From assembly GCA_000727475.1 (NCBI GenBank), contig KL647301.1:885023-949022 (forward strand): DNA of 64,000 nucleotides. The letters run 5' to 3'. The position numbers and the translations under genes were made by a program. This document shows positions 35,001 through 45,881 of this stretch, piece after piece (position 1 is the first letter of the stretch; every line of letters starts with the position of its first letter). The notes beneath the pieces were generated by a model, which worked only from the letters and a program-made list of their open reading frames with translations, made no database searches and was not told the DNA's origin. This DNA is from Sarcocystis neurona. Taxonomy: Eukaryota; Apicomplexa; Conoidasida; Eucoccidiorida; Sarcocystidae.

Positions 35001-35443
35001 GCGCCAGCTGCTGTTGTGGCATGTGCTGCCGACATTCCTGCTGCTGCTTCTATCTCGGCTGCAGGTGTTGCTGAAATGTCCGTCGCTACCCTAGAAGTGC
35101 TCGCTGCGCTCCTCCTCGCTGCTGCAGCAGGTTCCTGCTGTTGTTGCCAAGGCTGTCCGATTTTTCCCGCATCTGTGGACACGTCGTGGACGACTTTTGC
35201 ACCGCGGAGTTCTCTTCCCCTTCTCCTTTTACTGTTGCTGCTGCTTTTTCTTCTTCTAGCAGTGCCCCTGATCTTGCTGCTGCAGTAACCTGCTGCTGCT
35301 ACAGCAATGTCCCTTCCTCCTGCCGCCGCTGTAGCTCTTCGCAGACCTTCTGCTGCTAGGGCTGCTGCAGCTTGTCTACCGCTGCTGCTGCTGCTCCCTC
35401 TGCGCGTCAGCACAAGAGAGTTGAGTCGTCGCAGCTGCGGCAA
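25849..35443 (-). CDS. mitochondrial carrier (SLC25 family) protein with large low-complexity insertions
   Basis: All three SLC25 repeats are present in order on the minus strand. Repeat 1: SGIVAKTACAPLDRLRLLFQ (about 34.05 kb) and IIKEEGYLGLWRGNGANACR (about 32.8 kb). Repeat 2: LVAGLLQKIVCYPLDLLSVR (about 32.26 kb) and IYATEGVRGFYKGF (about 31.3 kb). Repeat 3: LASFLAQLIVYPWDTTRKRL (about 28.06 kb) and IWRQEGFLSLYSGLRPAMLR (about 25.95 kb). Each has the Px[DE]xx[KR]x[KR]-type signature and the matrix EG motif. The WRGNGAN and YPWDTTRKR texture is closest to the nucleotide/CoA-type carriers (ADP/ATP, ATP-Mg/Pi, CoA), but the substrate is not assignable. Expected site: inner mitochondrial membrane. 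Low-complexity inserts of about 380 and up to 270 residues (Ala, Gln, Ser, Pro) lie in the matrix loops of repeats 1 and 2, and an Ala-rich N-terminal extension of up to 440 residues precedes repeat 1; repeat 3 has none. The true start is unresolved: the open frame begins without an ATG and may be spliced upstream. Confidence 0.85.
26018..28003 (-). other. carrier gene intron with CTG runs
   Basis: Donor GTATAG at 28003, acceptor ctgcag at 26018. The transcript strand carries CUG-rich sequence (plus-strand CAG at 26.05-26.5 and 27.45-28.0 kb) and TA/CA microsatellites near 26.7-27.2 kb. No other gene is seen inside. Confidence 0.6.
28004..28106 (-). other. carrier gene exon, repeat 3 helix 5
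   Basis: A 103-nt exon from cacccag| to ACAG|GTATAG, encoding SLASFLAQLIVYPWDTTRKR and NDGIDGGKKLY. Signature residues P, D, R and R are present; the third position of the motif is Trp instead of the usual Leu or Ile. Confidence 0.85.
28732..28775 (-). other. carrier gene micro-exon (44 nt)
   Basis: Encodes EASWASLLVGTSLA, with split codons at both ends. Acceptor ggtcaaag| and donor GCAG|GTAGGG. Phases match both neighbours exactly: CG+G upstream and G+GA downstream give FYELFKR-EASWASLL and TSLAG-SLASFLAQ, which supplies the start of helix 5. Confidence 0.75.
28776..31213 (-). other. carrier gene intron with mixed CAG/CTG runs
   Basis: Donor AAACG|GTAAAG at 31213. The transcript strand is CAG-rich near 28.8-28.9 and 29.55-29.7 kb and CUG-rich at 29.0-29.34 and 29.9-31.19 kb. 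No convincing exon other than those described was found here. Confidence 0.5.
31214..31405 (-). other. carrier gene exon, end of repeat 2
   Basis: Encodes GRTRMQVLRGGGIYDGGLLA, then RRIYATEGVRGFYKGF and a fourth helix ending FYELFKR, with donor CG|GTAAAG. Upstream it is open in the same frame to about 32067 as Ser/Ala-rich sequence. How it connects to the frame carrying helix 3 is unresolved. Confidence 0.8.
33890..34000 (-). repeat. 21-nt heptad array (REQQDRQ)
   Basis: About five imperfect 21-nt units on the minus strand encoding REQQDRQ, REQQDCQ and RGQQDCQ in the first matrix insert of the carrier. It is flanked by Gln runs. Confidence 0.85.
34350..34530 (-). repeat. 21-nt heptad array (AGEAAMP type)
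   Basis: About seven to eight imperfect 21-nt units on the minus strand encoding Ala/Glu/Pro heptads such as AGEAAVP, TREAAGP, AREAAVP and AQEAAVR, in the N-terminal extension of the carrier. Confidence 0.8.
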
Positions 35444-38400
35444 CGAGCCACACCAACCCGTGCTGCGCTGCTGCTGGTGCCGCTGCCGCTTCTTTAAATA
35501 TATATGTATGTATAGACGTATACGCGTAGCTAACTTTTTTCTTAATCAACAGTGAGAAGAGATATGAAGAGTGGGGAGAGATACGAAGAGCTAAAAAGTG
35601 GAGTTTCTTCCCATTTCGACTACACTTGTGAGGTGTCTCCCCCTAAATTTTCAGCAAAGAAGACGTCGCTCTTAATCTGCCCCACAAAGACGTTCATAAA
35701 ATGACGCTTTGTAAGCAGGCAGTAACAATAACACCCGCCACATACATGTTTATATATGTCGGGCCATATATATAGATATACACTTATACGTAGAGTTGTA
35801 AATATAAATATTAGAAACTACTCCGTCTATATATGGATAGTTTTCCTGGATAAACACTAGCGTACGCCTACACGTATGCACGTAGACGTCAATCTGTCTC
35901 TTTCCCTATCTCTGTTTCTCCATATATATATATACATACGTACACTCAAGACGTACAGATAATATATCTACCTATGGACAAAGATGTCCATATATATACA
36001 TACAGACAAACGACACATATTTATACGTATCTAAATTAACTAGAAAATACATTTTCATATGCGCATATTCATACATATATATGTAAACGTCTACATATAT
36101 CCATATATATATATATATTCAAGTGTGTATACATTTGTGCACATAAAGAAGGTGAATACATATATATATATATATATTTGTATACGGGAAGGATACTGAG
36201 GGGTTTGAGGTGGCGGCCACTGCGATCGGTCAAGCACATACATACGCATGTACACATAGGAATACGTGTATGTAGATACACACACGCATACATACAAAGA
36301 CAAGGACAAAGGCACACATATATACATAGATAGAGGGAGAGAATTGACAGGACATTCGCTCTGTGGAAACCTTGAATTATGTGACGAATAAAATGTCAAC
36401 TTCTTCCCCATGCAGAGAGGAAAAGAAGAAGATTGTGTCTTTCCCTGAGTAGGTGGCCGTACTTCACCTCGTCTCTGTGCACATATGTGCGCAGGTAGTC
36501 AGGGAGACGGGACTTTTGATCTGTGTGAATCTTTTAATGTACGACGACCAAAACGTCAACTTCCTTTCTCCAAAGGCAGGAAGAAGAAGTCGTCGTTTTT
36601 CACTGGGAAGATGGCCGTGCTCCACAGTTTTCATCTCTTCTTGAACGACGGTCTCACACATTGTACAGGAAGAGATGCGGCCTGAGAAAAAAATGAAACG
36701 CCGTCCATCTCCGGATTTCGTGGCAGAAGTCAAACGAGTGTTGTCTACCGAACTGACACCCCGAAGAACTCTCGAGTGAAACCGGTTCGCGCAGAAGAAA
36801 CAGGAATTCACAGAACTTGTGCACGCTTACGTTCACACGTAGTTGGAGGATACCTATCTTATCTTGTTCGCGTGGCCGGGTAGCATAAACGTACGTACGT
36901 ATGCATCGATATAGACACGTAAACGGGCGTGTGTTTACGAGATTCCAAGTAGACCTGACTTCCGTACAAGTGTAGACGAGACAGATGTAGTAGTGGGGAC
37001 TCTATCTTCATCATCGGATGAAAAAGCACAGTCTTCCTTTGAAAAGCCAACAAATAAAATTATTTCAACAGTTCACGGGCACGCGACGGAAGAACTGCTT
37101 GGTTAGTGACTCGGGGGCGTGACAGACACGTTGTGCGGTAAGAGATGAGGAGAAAAGTAGTTTGTCGACCAGTCATGTGTGATAAAGATTTGGCTCGGAA
37201 AAAGTGTCACGAAAATACGTTCTAATCGTATACATGTGGAGTGTGTAGACGCCAGCCGAACGGATAAGTAGCTCACCCATGTGCGTAAGGAAGCACAGAG
37301 CAAAACGTTTCAGAGGGATTCACGTATTTAGCACGACAGATTCTCAAAGTGTGAAGAACACATCGTGGAAGCAGAAGTTGTTCAAGTAAGACGACAGAAA
37401 CTACTACGGCGCTAATAATATCGTGGAGAATTCTTCGCACGCGTAGACAAAGAAGATGATGTGCTACACCTGCATAGCAGCTTCTACTTTTAATTCGGGA
37501 AAGCAACAACAGGTGAAATGGAAAACGTGTGTGTAATAGGGCTAACTCACACGGAGACGTATGCGTACATTCACGTGTGTATATCTTCCTGTGAATTCAT
37601 ATATACACGTAGATGTATATCTGTAAGGAGCGTCCGAAACGAATTCGTACAGTCAAACCCGCCAGAGTGTGATGGTCTGCGGGAAGCGCGTCGGGCGCTT
37701 GATCATCGAAAAGAGGAGTCAAAAGAGATATGCACGTAGAAAACTGGTTGTCACATTTGCTCGGTTCCCTGTGGCAGATTTGGACAAACGCCGTCCTTAT
37801 TCTCGAAAAGACACAGAAGGACGCTGCGATGGTAAGAATTGTTCTTGGGAGCTCCCGGAGAATACACAGAAATAATTTAATCTGAGTAAAGGCCCCCTCA
37901 AAAGTTGCGCAACGTTTTCCAAACTCAGCTCCCCTGTGCAAAAGTCACCAGTGTATACTTTAGGTAAGCAGCACCGTCAGCTAGAAAGTCCAAGCGAGAA
38001 AGCTTAGTTCTTTTTCTGGATCGCGTGACCTGTGGGGAGGAAAATTGCCGGCGATTGCAGATCGTAAGTTCAGAGCGCGCCGTTGTACACGAGGTGAACG
38101 AAAACTTCAAGTGAGAGCCTCTTGATACAGCAGACAACAAGGGGACGTCAATCGTGGAAACAAAGCGTGTGGTTTTCTCAGTCCTCCCTGCGCAAAAGAA
38201 AAGTATGAGAAGGAGCGGCAGTCAACAAGAGAGGAAATGGAAAGGAATGGGCGACATATCAACAGTTTTACGTATACGAGCGGAACTCGGGCAAGACAAC
38301 TTTTTCGCATACCACCGAGACGAATGCAGTGCACGGCATGATCACCACGTGTCCCACGAGCGAAACGGATATTCGTAGAGTCTTTAGCGCCTGAAAACAC

Positions 38401-38713
38401 TGCCCGCCTGGACAGAGATCGATGCGGCACACACACACGAAGGTGTCTCTGCCTAAATGTTTTTACACACGCAGATGGAAAAGGTATGAATCTATCCGTC
38501 TACTTGTAGATCTACGGGGACACGCACGTCGAAAGGTACAGACTTCGACTGCTCCACACACATACGTGCGCATGTCCACACAACAGATGTCTGTCTACTG
38601 GGCGTTGCAGATATTCGTATGGGTATTGTTGCGCACGGCTAACCGCCTTTTAGAGCGTGAAGATCCGCAGAGCAAAGGCGGCAGCAGAGCTGTACAAACA
38701 AAAAAAGCCTAAC
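35444..38713. other. repeat-poor stretch without a recognisable gene
   Basis: TA microsatellites at 35.5-36.2 kb are followed by 2.4 kb with few simple repeats. Open frames are short and without motifs. The interval 36364-36620 holds a diverged tandem duplication. It probably includes the promoter of the carrier gene at its left end. Confidence 0.4.
36364..36625. repeat. diverged tandem duplication
   Basis: Two similar segments about 150 bases apart share an ordered set of blocks: gtcaacttc, a gcag/aagaagaag block, gtcttt/gttttt and ggccgt. The similarity is clear but degraded, with small indels. Confidence 0.5.
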
Positions 38714-38853
38714 GCTGCGTTTAGTGTCTAACAGGCCGATCACTTCCTTCGTGCTCATCACACACCGGCGATCCAGGGACAGCCCGCGTCGCAAGAGACT
38801 TTTACACTTCAGTGCCCGTGCCGCACCAACTGGTGAAAAGGCCCTCTCTACAG
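38714..38853 (-). CDS. possible 140-nt exon, unknown protein
   Basis: Bounded by tggaacag| and AGC|GTTAGG on the minus strand. It encodes VERAFSPVGAARALKCKSLL and then RRGLSLDRRCVMSTKEVIGL, a compact, charged, Leu-rich sequence unlike repeat translation. It needs phase 1 and leaves phase 0. It is probably part of a minus-strand gene whose other exons lie at 40-42 kb. Family not recognised. Confidence 0.35.
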
Positions 38854-39896
38854 CTGTTCCATGATCAATAACAGTAGAAACAGCAACACAGAGCTTGAAC
38901 CACCGGTAGAGATAGCCGTGCGTCCAGACGAGTAAGCACAGCAACAGCAGCAGCAGGAGAGGGGGTGGGAGAGCAGCGGCGGTACGAGAGCAGCGGCAGC
39001 TGGAGCAGCGGCTGCCATGAGGAGGTTCCGCAACAGTAGCAGCAGCAGCAGCACACGGGATAGCCGCAGGAGCACCACCTGCAATACTAGCGAGAATACA
39101 GACAGGACGCCGCGGAGCAGTGTTAGGAAGATGAAGCAGAAGCACGAAAAGCAGCCGCTGTGGCCGGAGCTGTCGATTTGGTAGAAGGGAGGGCAGATAC
39201 ACGCGAATGTGTCTTGCCACAAGAGAGGCAGAAGAAGGAGGCGCTGATGTGAGTCACACACAGCAGTGAGACCATCGCACACAAGTGCTGCCTGGAGGTA
39301 ACTGCCGCTGCTGCAGTAGCTGCCTGTTGGGGTAACAGCAAGATTAACGAGACAGCAACCACGGACGGCTCAGGAGCAGAGCAGCCTTCTCCTGCTGTTT
39401 AGTACCACTGACACTGCAGCAGGAGTGTTGCCGGTATTTACTCGACAGTAGGGCTGGTCCTGCTGCAGGTGAGTGCCAGGCACGACTCTGACTCGAACCA
39501 CTGTTGCTGCTGCTGTTGCAGCTCTTGTACTGCTGCACCTGTTTCGCTTCCTGTTGGTGTTTCTGCTGTGGCTCGTATTGACAGAACTGCTCTTGCCCTC
39601 CTAGTGCCGCTGTAGCTTGACGGCTGTGCCCCGTGACCGGGTGTGGGGGGTGTCGCAAGGTGTATCCTGCGGCTCCAGACGCGGAAGTACACTTGCAAGT
39701 GTACTTCCGCGGTGCTGACGCTCCTTCGTTCGTCTTTCTCTTTTCGTGGCACAGTGTCATGCGAGAGGCACTGCCAACCAGTGGTACGCTGCAGCCAACA
39801 TATATACGTCTCAAACATGTGTGTCCCAACATCCACACGCACAGATATATGTAGCGGTCAGCTCCAGATGAATATCTAGACACAAAGCGTATGCCC
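38854..39896. other. CAG/CTG tracts, no gene supported
   Basis: Plus-strand CAG at 38.93-39.06 kb switches to CTG from about 39.4 kb. A 32-bp perfect palindrome lies at 39680. Minus-strand frames give Gln/Ser-rich sequence of uncertain coding status. Confidence 0.4.
39680..39711. repeat. 32-bp perfect palindrome
   Basis: The sequence cgcggaagtacacttg is followed directly by its exact reverse complement, with no spacer. Both strands therefore translate to the same peptide (AEVHLQVYFR in one frame). Confidence 0.97.
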
Positions 39897-40110
39897 CTAG
39901 TAGATGATCGTAGATATTCGCCGCGTCAAGGGGTGTGCGTCGCTCTGAGCAAATTTAGTACGAGACTGTTTAGAAACTTCGTCTAAACGAGAAATCCGAG
40001 GAAGTGGTACCGTAGGCTTGACACATTGATGAAGATAAGAACAAATGCGGCTGCCGCTGGCGTTACTGCCTTGCGGGAGCTGCTGTGCTTCTTCAGGGGT
40101 GACGTGTTTG
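39897..40110 (-). CDS. possible terminal exon
   Basis: A minus-strand open segment reads VTPEEAQQLPQGSNASGSRI and continues through PTVPLPRISRLDEVSKQ to a stop at 39897. It is coding-like, with mixed composition and no runs, but it has no domain and no certain splice site. Confidence 0.27.
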
Positions 40111-41456
40111 TTGCTGGTTAAATGTGTGTGGCTTGAATCTGGCAACACCCGAGGACATCCTCCGGCTGCTTCCTGTTGCTCCTATCTGCTACTGGTGGTG
40201 CCTCCGCAGCGCCTGCCTCTGCTGCCTCTGTTATTCTGACGTATGTTCCTGTGCCACTAGTCTGGAACTGCCTATGCCGCCCAGCAAAGAACTGCTAGTG
40301 CGCTGCTGTGACACTGCAACGTAAAACGTGGAGAGTTGCCGCCCCCACTTGCTGGCGCCACGTTTTTTATGTACTGCTGCTGATAATTGGTGTTGCGTTG
40401 CTCTCTCCTGCTATTTGACACGCTGTGCTTGTCTGGTCTGCTCTGCTGTTTAAATGTACGTCGATTGTTCACTGTGTTGCTGCTGACTCCGCAACCACTG
40501 ACTCTGCTATTGCTAACTCTACTGCTGCTGCGGATGCTTTTGGGGAGAGCGCGATAATAGTGAAACTGCTGCCGCTGCTCCGATACTTTACGGCTACCGC
40601 CGGTTCCCCTGCCATCTCTGGTGTTGAAGCTCCCTTGTGTCGTTACTGACTCTGTTGCGGCTGAGGCGGCAGCTGCAGCTGCTGCCGAGTACAAAGCATT
40701 ACGTGTCTTGCCGAGATGTTCCCACCAGTTAGACGGGAAAGTTGCTCGTGATTTTGGCTGCTGCTGAATAGACTGTTGCAGTTGGTGCTACATTCGCATT
40801 TACCGAACCCACTGCTGCTAAATTTGTTGGTGCTGACTCTTCTGAAGCTGCTGCTGAGTGTTCTGCTGTTGACTGTATTGCTGCTGGCCGTCCTGCTGCT
40901 GAGAGTCTGCAGCATCTAACTCTCCTGCTGCTCACATCACAGTGGCTGATGATTTTCGGCGCTCTGTGTCTGTGCTTGTGCTGCTCTGTGTAGCCTTGCT
41001 GCCCTCCGGACAGGTGCTCAGTGAGGTCTTCGTTGATTCCGCGCCCCTGCTGGTTGCTTACGATTGTGCTGCTGTGTGCTGGACCAGCTCACACAGATGC
41101 TGGGTGTGGCCGTTGCCTTCACTTTTCTTACTGTTGTAGCTGATCCGGCTGCTGTTGCTGCTGCGCGTACTTCGGCGGTGTCCGTGAGCCGCTCGCGACC
41201 GCTGCGAGCGCCACTCCTGTCCTCCTGCTGTTGCAGCGGCCCGGGTTCACGAAGTGTGTCGCTGCAACGATAGGAGCAGCCGTTTAGGTGCCATCTCTAC
41301 TGGTTCGTGGAGAGGCGTCTTCTTCACTGTCCCTCTCTGTTTTGCTGCAGCAGCACTCCTGCCTGCTAAACGCGCATTTAACTGCCCATGTCTTGTCTTC
41401 GTAGACTCACTAGAAAGATAGAAAGGGCACCTCAGCTGTCTCCGTGCGCCGCTGGA
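40111..41456. other. CTG-rich stretch
   Basis: The plus strand has scattered GCTGCTG runs (minus CAG). Minus frames are Ser/Asn/Gln-rich. No exon could be defined. Confidence 0.35.
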
Positions 41457-41660
41457 CGTCTCCTGCAGATTCGCTGCTGCGGCCCGGCAGATAGGGCGTA
41501 GAACGGGTTGTTCGGCGCCTCCAGCACGCCCGCCACCTTCTGTTGCAGCCGCTCGCGCTGCCACTGCTGCTGCTGCTGCCGCAGTAGACGACGAAGGGGC
41601 GTCGTCCAGCTGTACGGGGGGCAGTGGCCGGGTGCTGCAGTTCTTGCCCTGCTGTACGAG
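41457..41660 (-). CDS. possible Gln-rich exon
   Basis: The minus strand reads LRRLLRQQQQQWQRERLQQK and then VAGVLEAPNNPFYALSAGPQ, with strong G/C preference at third codon positions (GTG GCG GGC GTG CTG GAG GCG CCG), which elsewhere in this window marks real exons. The boundaries are not clear. The product is unknown. Confidence 0.4.
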
Positions 41661-42078
41661 CTCTGGTGCTGCTGTTGGTGCCGCTGACCCTGATATTCCT
41701 GTGGCACTGCGGCTCTTGTTTCTGCTATAAGCTCTGCTGTGATTGTTGTCCCCTCTTTTCATCCTGCGGGCGTTGCTGCTGCGTCCGCAGTCATAGCGTC
41801 TGTGTGTCACTTGTGCTGCTGCGGTGTGTCACTCGTGCTGTTGCGCTTCTGATGTGGAGCAGCACACACAAACCCCGCTGCTGTTATCACCAGCAGCCGC
41901 AGCACGCCGCGCAAAAGCGGGGAGCTGGGGGTTGGCAGAGAGCCGATGCGCAGTCTTGCTCGCCGCTAACTGTCCCTAATCCAGCAGCACGTGCGGCCGA
42001 GCAGCAAAAGGCCACCGCAGCACATACGCGCCAGGAAAAGCCGCAGCAGCTACTGTAGCGGCCGGATATATTTCTTGT

Positions 42079-42410
42079 TCACACGTTTTCTCTGAACAAC
42101 TTCGGCAGCAAGAGATTTTCATGCAGTTTTCCCAGCACACAAGCTGCCTGTGCTGCTCTGTCTGCGTCGTCACCCCTCCTGTGCTGCAGGTAGTAACTTG
42201 GCACTTGAATGAGGCGCAGTTGGACGCAGCGGCGGCACCAGCGGGCGTGTGCGCAACGGCTCTGCATCCCCTTGTATATGCGTGACATACAGCGGCAACA
42301 ACAGCAGCAGGGGAGGAGAAGCAGCATTCCCTCCTTGTGTACGAGATGGCTCTGCGTGTCTCTACCACCTTATTACGCAGTAGCCGTAGCAGCTTGTGTG
42401 CCGACGTCAT
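42079..42410 (-). CDS. possible small two-exon gene
   Basis: ATG at 42410 opens MTSAHKLLRLLRNK, followed by GTGGTAGAG as a possible donor. About 100 bases on, acceptor atatacaag| leads in matching phase 0 to GMQSRCAHARWCRRCVQLRL, then IQVPSYYLQHRRGDDADRAA, and ends KLHENLLLPKLFRENV at a TGA. The spliced product would be about 80 residues, basic and helical. Its size and Leu/Arg-rich start recall small mitochondrial LYR-type proteins, but no LYR motif is present, so this is only a comparison. Confidence 0.35.
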
Positions 42411-45400
42411 GGACTGCACTCCCGTAAGAATCTCTTAATATACCTTCTATGGTTCCAGGACTCTACCTGAAGGGGGAGCGGCGCAGGAGGCAGCAAGTGA
42501 CCACCATCTAGTACAACGAGCAGCCACACGGCAGCAGCAAAACGACAGCAGCAACACGGCAGCAGCAACAAAGGTCCCCAGTAGTAGCTCGTGCGGTCGC
42601 AGCAGCAAAGAGTATCTACACCATCAGCAGCCGTCCTCCATCAGCAGCAGTAGCCGCCGCGACAAACGGATTCCTTCGCAGCAGTTGCAGCTGCACAGCA
42701 GCAGCTGACAAGCAGTTGACACGTGTGTACAGCACACCGACGAGGGAGAAAGCGAGGCACGTATTGAAGAGACGCTCCTATTGCTGTGCCCAACGCCAGC
42801 AACACCAGCGCCGCAACAGGGAGAGCAGCAGCACACTCTCACAGCACCAACAGCAGCGCCATTTACAGACAAAAACAGGGACGGCAACAGCAGCATCACG
42901 TCAGGAGCAGATGGAGAGCTGCAGCGCGTTAAGCGCAACGAAGACAACAGCTGTCCCACCAGCATCGCCTACGTCTACTGGCACGGTCGGCGAAGAACTG
43001 ACTGCTGCTGCCGTATTTGCCGACAGGGAAGAGATGGGCTGTTGCGATGAGCCGTTTCTGGAGGTGTGGGGGCGGGGACCGGTGAGTTACTCTGTTTTGC
43101 GTGCGAGAGTGTTGAAGAAATTTTCCAGCTGTACCCGTACTGCGTGAGTTGCCTCACATTTTTCACTCGGAGACGGATTCCCTTCTCGAAAAGGAGAGGG
43201 GACAGCTACCCAGAAGAAGATAGGAACGAAGGAAAACGGAGGATATCCCGTGCACTAGGTGCAATGGAACGTGTCGGTCGATGTGTAATAGGTGGTAGAG
43301 TTTCATGGAGACAAAAAAATCAAGTTAAGAAGCTAAACAGACACAAATGCGTGCAAGAGACGCAGACTTTTTTGCAGTGTATAGGCTCAGTGATGAAAAC
43401 ACAGAGCCGACATACACAGACGGCAGCATGTTTGAATATGGAGAAGTACGGGGGGTTGGGTCAAGAGAGATTCAAGGCGACACTCAAGTAGACAGGTGAG
43501 AGTGTACATAACTCGATCTACGTTCTGCCGATATGTACGTATAGGTGAGCTAATATCACCTAAATGGAAGACGAATAGACTGGTGAATATAGCCACGAGT
43601 TATCCTGTCCACTGTACTTAGAGATAGGTGAAAATATTCGTTGAAACCGACACGTAGACAGATGTGCAGAAACAGAGGTAACTCCACATGCGTAGAGCGC
43701 GGCATACACCTACATGTCTACATATATATGAGACAAGAAGAAGTACGCGTATCTGTGCGGATAGACAGCTCCATAAAGCGACAGGTAGGAAGATATCTTT
43801 AGTTCGTGCTAGAGAGAAAGCTCTCGAGGTGCTTTTTTCCGACACGAATGTGTATGGAGGATTCTTGAGATGCAGGGAAAGTCAGCTTTATACGGCCGCT
43901 GTTAGGTAGGACGCCCAGCGTGAATATTTGGAAACAATCCAAATACTGGAACAAATAGACAGATGTGCGATGAAGTGGGACGCGGGCGACGTGTCCTGCG
44001 TGTGAGCTTCTGGTGTACATACACCCGAAAAAAAAAGTCTTCGTGACATGTGCGCCTTTCGACGACCTGCTGGACAACTATTTTCTGCACGCCTGCTCGC
44101 CGTGCATGATGGCAGTTCCAAAGATATTCATAAAAATGAACTGCATATAGTGCCCCGCCACAGTGTAGCCGCAGTACACACGGGAAGAAACCTCGAAGTT
44201 TACAAGAAAGAACACAGGCTTCTGCCCATGTGTGTACATAATAGAAGTGTGTACGGCTCTGCATAGTGCCGGATACATTTGCGTACTGACATCTTGATGA
44301 CTTCGTTTGCGCCTACATAGACACGTGCTCACACGTAGTCGTACACGCATACATATTCATATATATATATATATGCCTTATGTGTGTGTAGTTCATCTGT
44401 ATACACAAAAAACATCCACTCCCCACATACACCGACATATATGTGTGCGTCTTCTGACATATGTAGAGAGAGTGAGAGAAAGAGAGACAGACAAAGAGAA
44501 ACACAGGGAAAAAGTAGAGTAATCCGACAGTGAGTGTCGTTTAATTACGCGCAGTTGGGGAAGACCATTCTCTTGGCAGCCAAAAGCTTCGCTGCTCTCT
44601 CGCCTGTTTCCCCTCCGCCCTTCCACGCCGCAGACTGTGCAACAGAGAACTTTTATGTGCTGCACCTTTCCTTAGCTGTACGAAAATATATGTACAGAGG
44701 CATATAGTTGTACCTGTGTCGGCAGACATATAATATACATATATATGTTTATGTACACCTCGAGACACGTATATGTGCGCTGCTGTGGCCCGCGCTGCTG
44801 CGAACCGTGCTGCTGCACTCTGCTGCAGTGCTGCTAGCCGCGTGAATTTCTGGTGGTGCCACCTGCTGCCCTGCTACAGGGGTTGTCTACTGCTGCTGCG
44901 ACGTGGTGATCTGCTTGTTGTTGTCTCTGCTGCTGCGACTATCTGCTGCTCTGCTGCGACCCGTGTCTGCTGCTGCGGCTGCTTGCTCTGCTCTACCGAC
45001 GTCTTCTGATGCTGGTCCTGCGCCGGTACATGCCGCCCTCCCCTCTTCACCTCTACTGCTGCTGCTGCTCTGTTGACTCTGCTGCTTCCGATTTCGTCGC
45101 TGCGCTGCCGCTGCCCCACTATCTGCTGCTGTACGTCAGCATGGATGCTGCTGCGACTGCTGCTCCTGCTGTCTCTGGTCTTATCGACTCCTAGGTCAGC
45201 ACTTGGTTAATGTATTGCTACTGCTCCTCCCCAGCGAAGCCGCTTCCTCTATCTGGTCTGTTGCTCTCGTCCTGGTGCTGCTCCTGTTGTGTGGCTGCCG
45301 CTGCTTCTAGTGCCTGTGCTTGTTGCTGCTGCCCTCGCGCTGCTGCTTGTGCGCTGCTTCGGAGAGTAGTACCATTGGCGCTGTGTCTTCTGTTGCTGCT

Positions 45401-45881
45401 GCTGAAGGAGATGCGGTTGCTTCTTCTGCACGTGCGGGAGCTTCTCGAATGCTGCTGCGGCAAGTATGCTGCTCCTGCAAATGTGCTGCTGCGTGTCATG
45501 AAGTCACCGCTTCATGTGCTGTTGCACTTCGTTAGCTGGTAGTCATCGTGGAAATGAGGCCCGTCTGTCCAAAGGCAGCTGCCAACGCTGCTACTTCGAG
45601 CTGTCGCTGCAGCTGTAGCTCGTGCAGCATTGCTGGTCTTAACATGCTAACGCTAGACGTGCTTGTGGTGTTACTGCTCCTAGATGGTCGCTGCTGCTTC
45701 AGGTGTGTTTGCTGATGTCACTGCCGGGCGCACGTTGCTGCCGATGCCTCTGCTTCGCTGCTAAAAACGTGCCTGCTGCTGTTTCTGTTCTTGACTGCTG
45801 CTGCTCACGGTGTGCTGCTGATTGTGTGCTGCTGTTGGCGTGCTACGGGTGCTAACACTGACTTGCTGCTGCTGCTGCTAG
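42411..45881. other. no gene supported
   Basis: 42.5-42.95 kb has plus-strand CAG runs. 43.0-44.7 kb is repeat-poor with a short TA run at 44360; its open plus frame (about 43066-43491) has no motif. 44.77-45.88 kb is dense plus-strand CTG, probably intronic to the plus-strand exon that follows. Confidence 0.4.

Larger units (their letters stand above)
32160..35443 (-). other. carrier gene, large 5' exon
   Basis: One open frame covering the N-terminal extension, helix 1, the Gln-rich matrix insert, helix 2, a linker and helix 3. A donor-like CTGCCG|GTGAGC lies near 32170, after helix 3, and could end the exon, although the frame remains open to 31733. Confidence 0.7.

Noticed and set aside
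35640..35650. CCCCCTAAA as a possible telomere-type repeat
   Set aside because: A single occurrence, not a tandem array of the TTTAGGG type.
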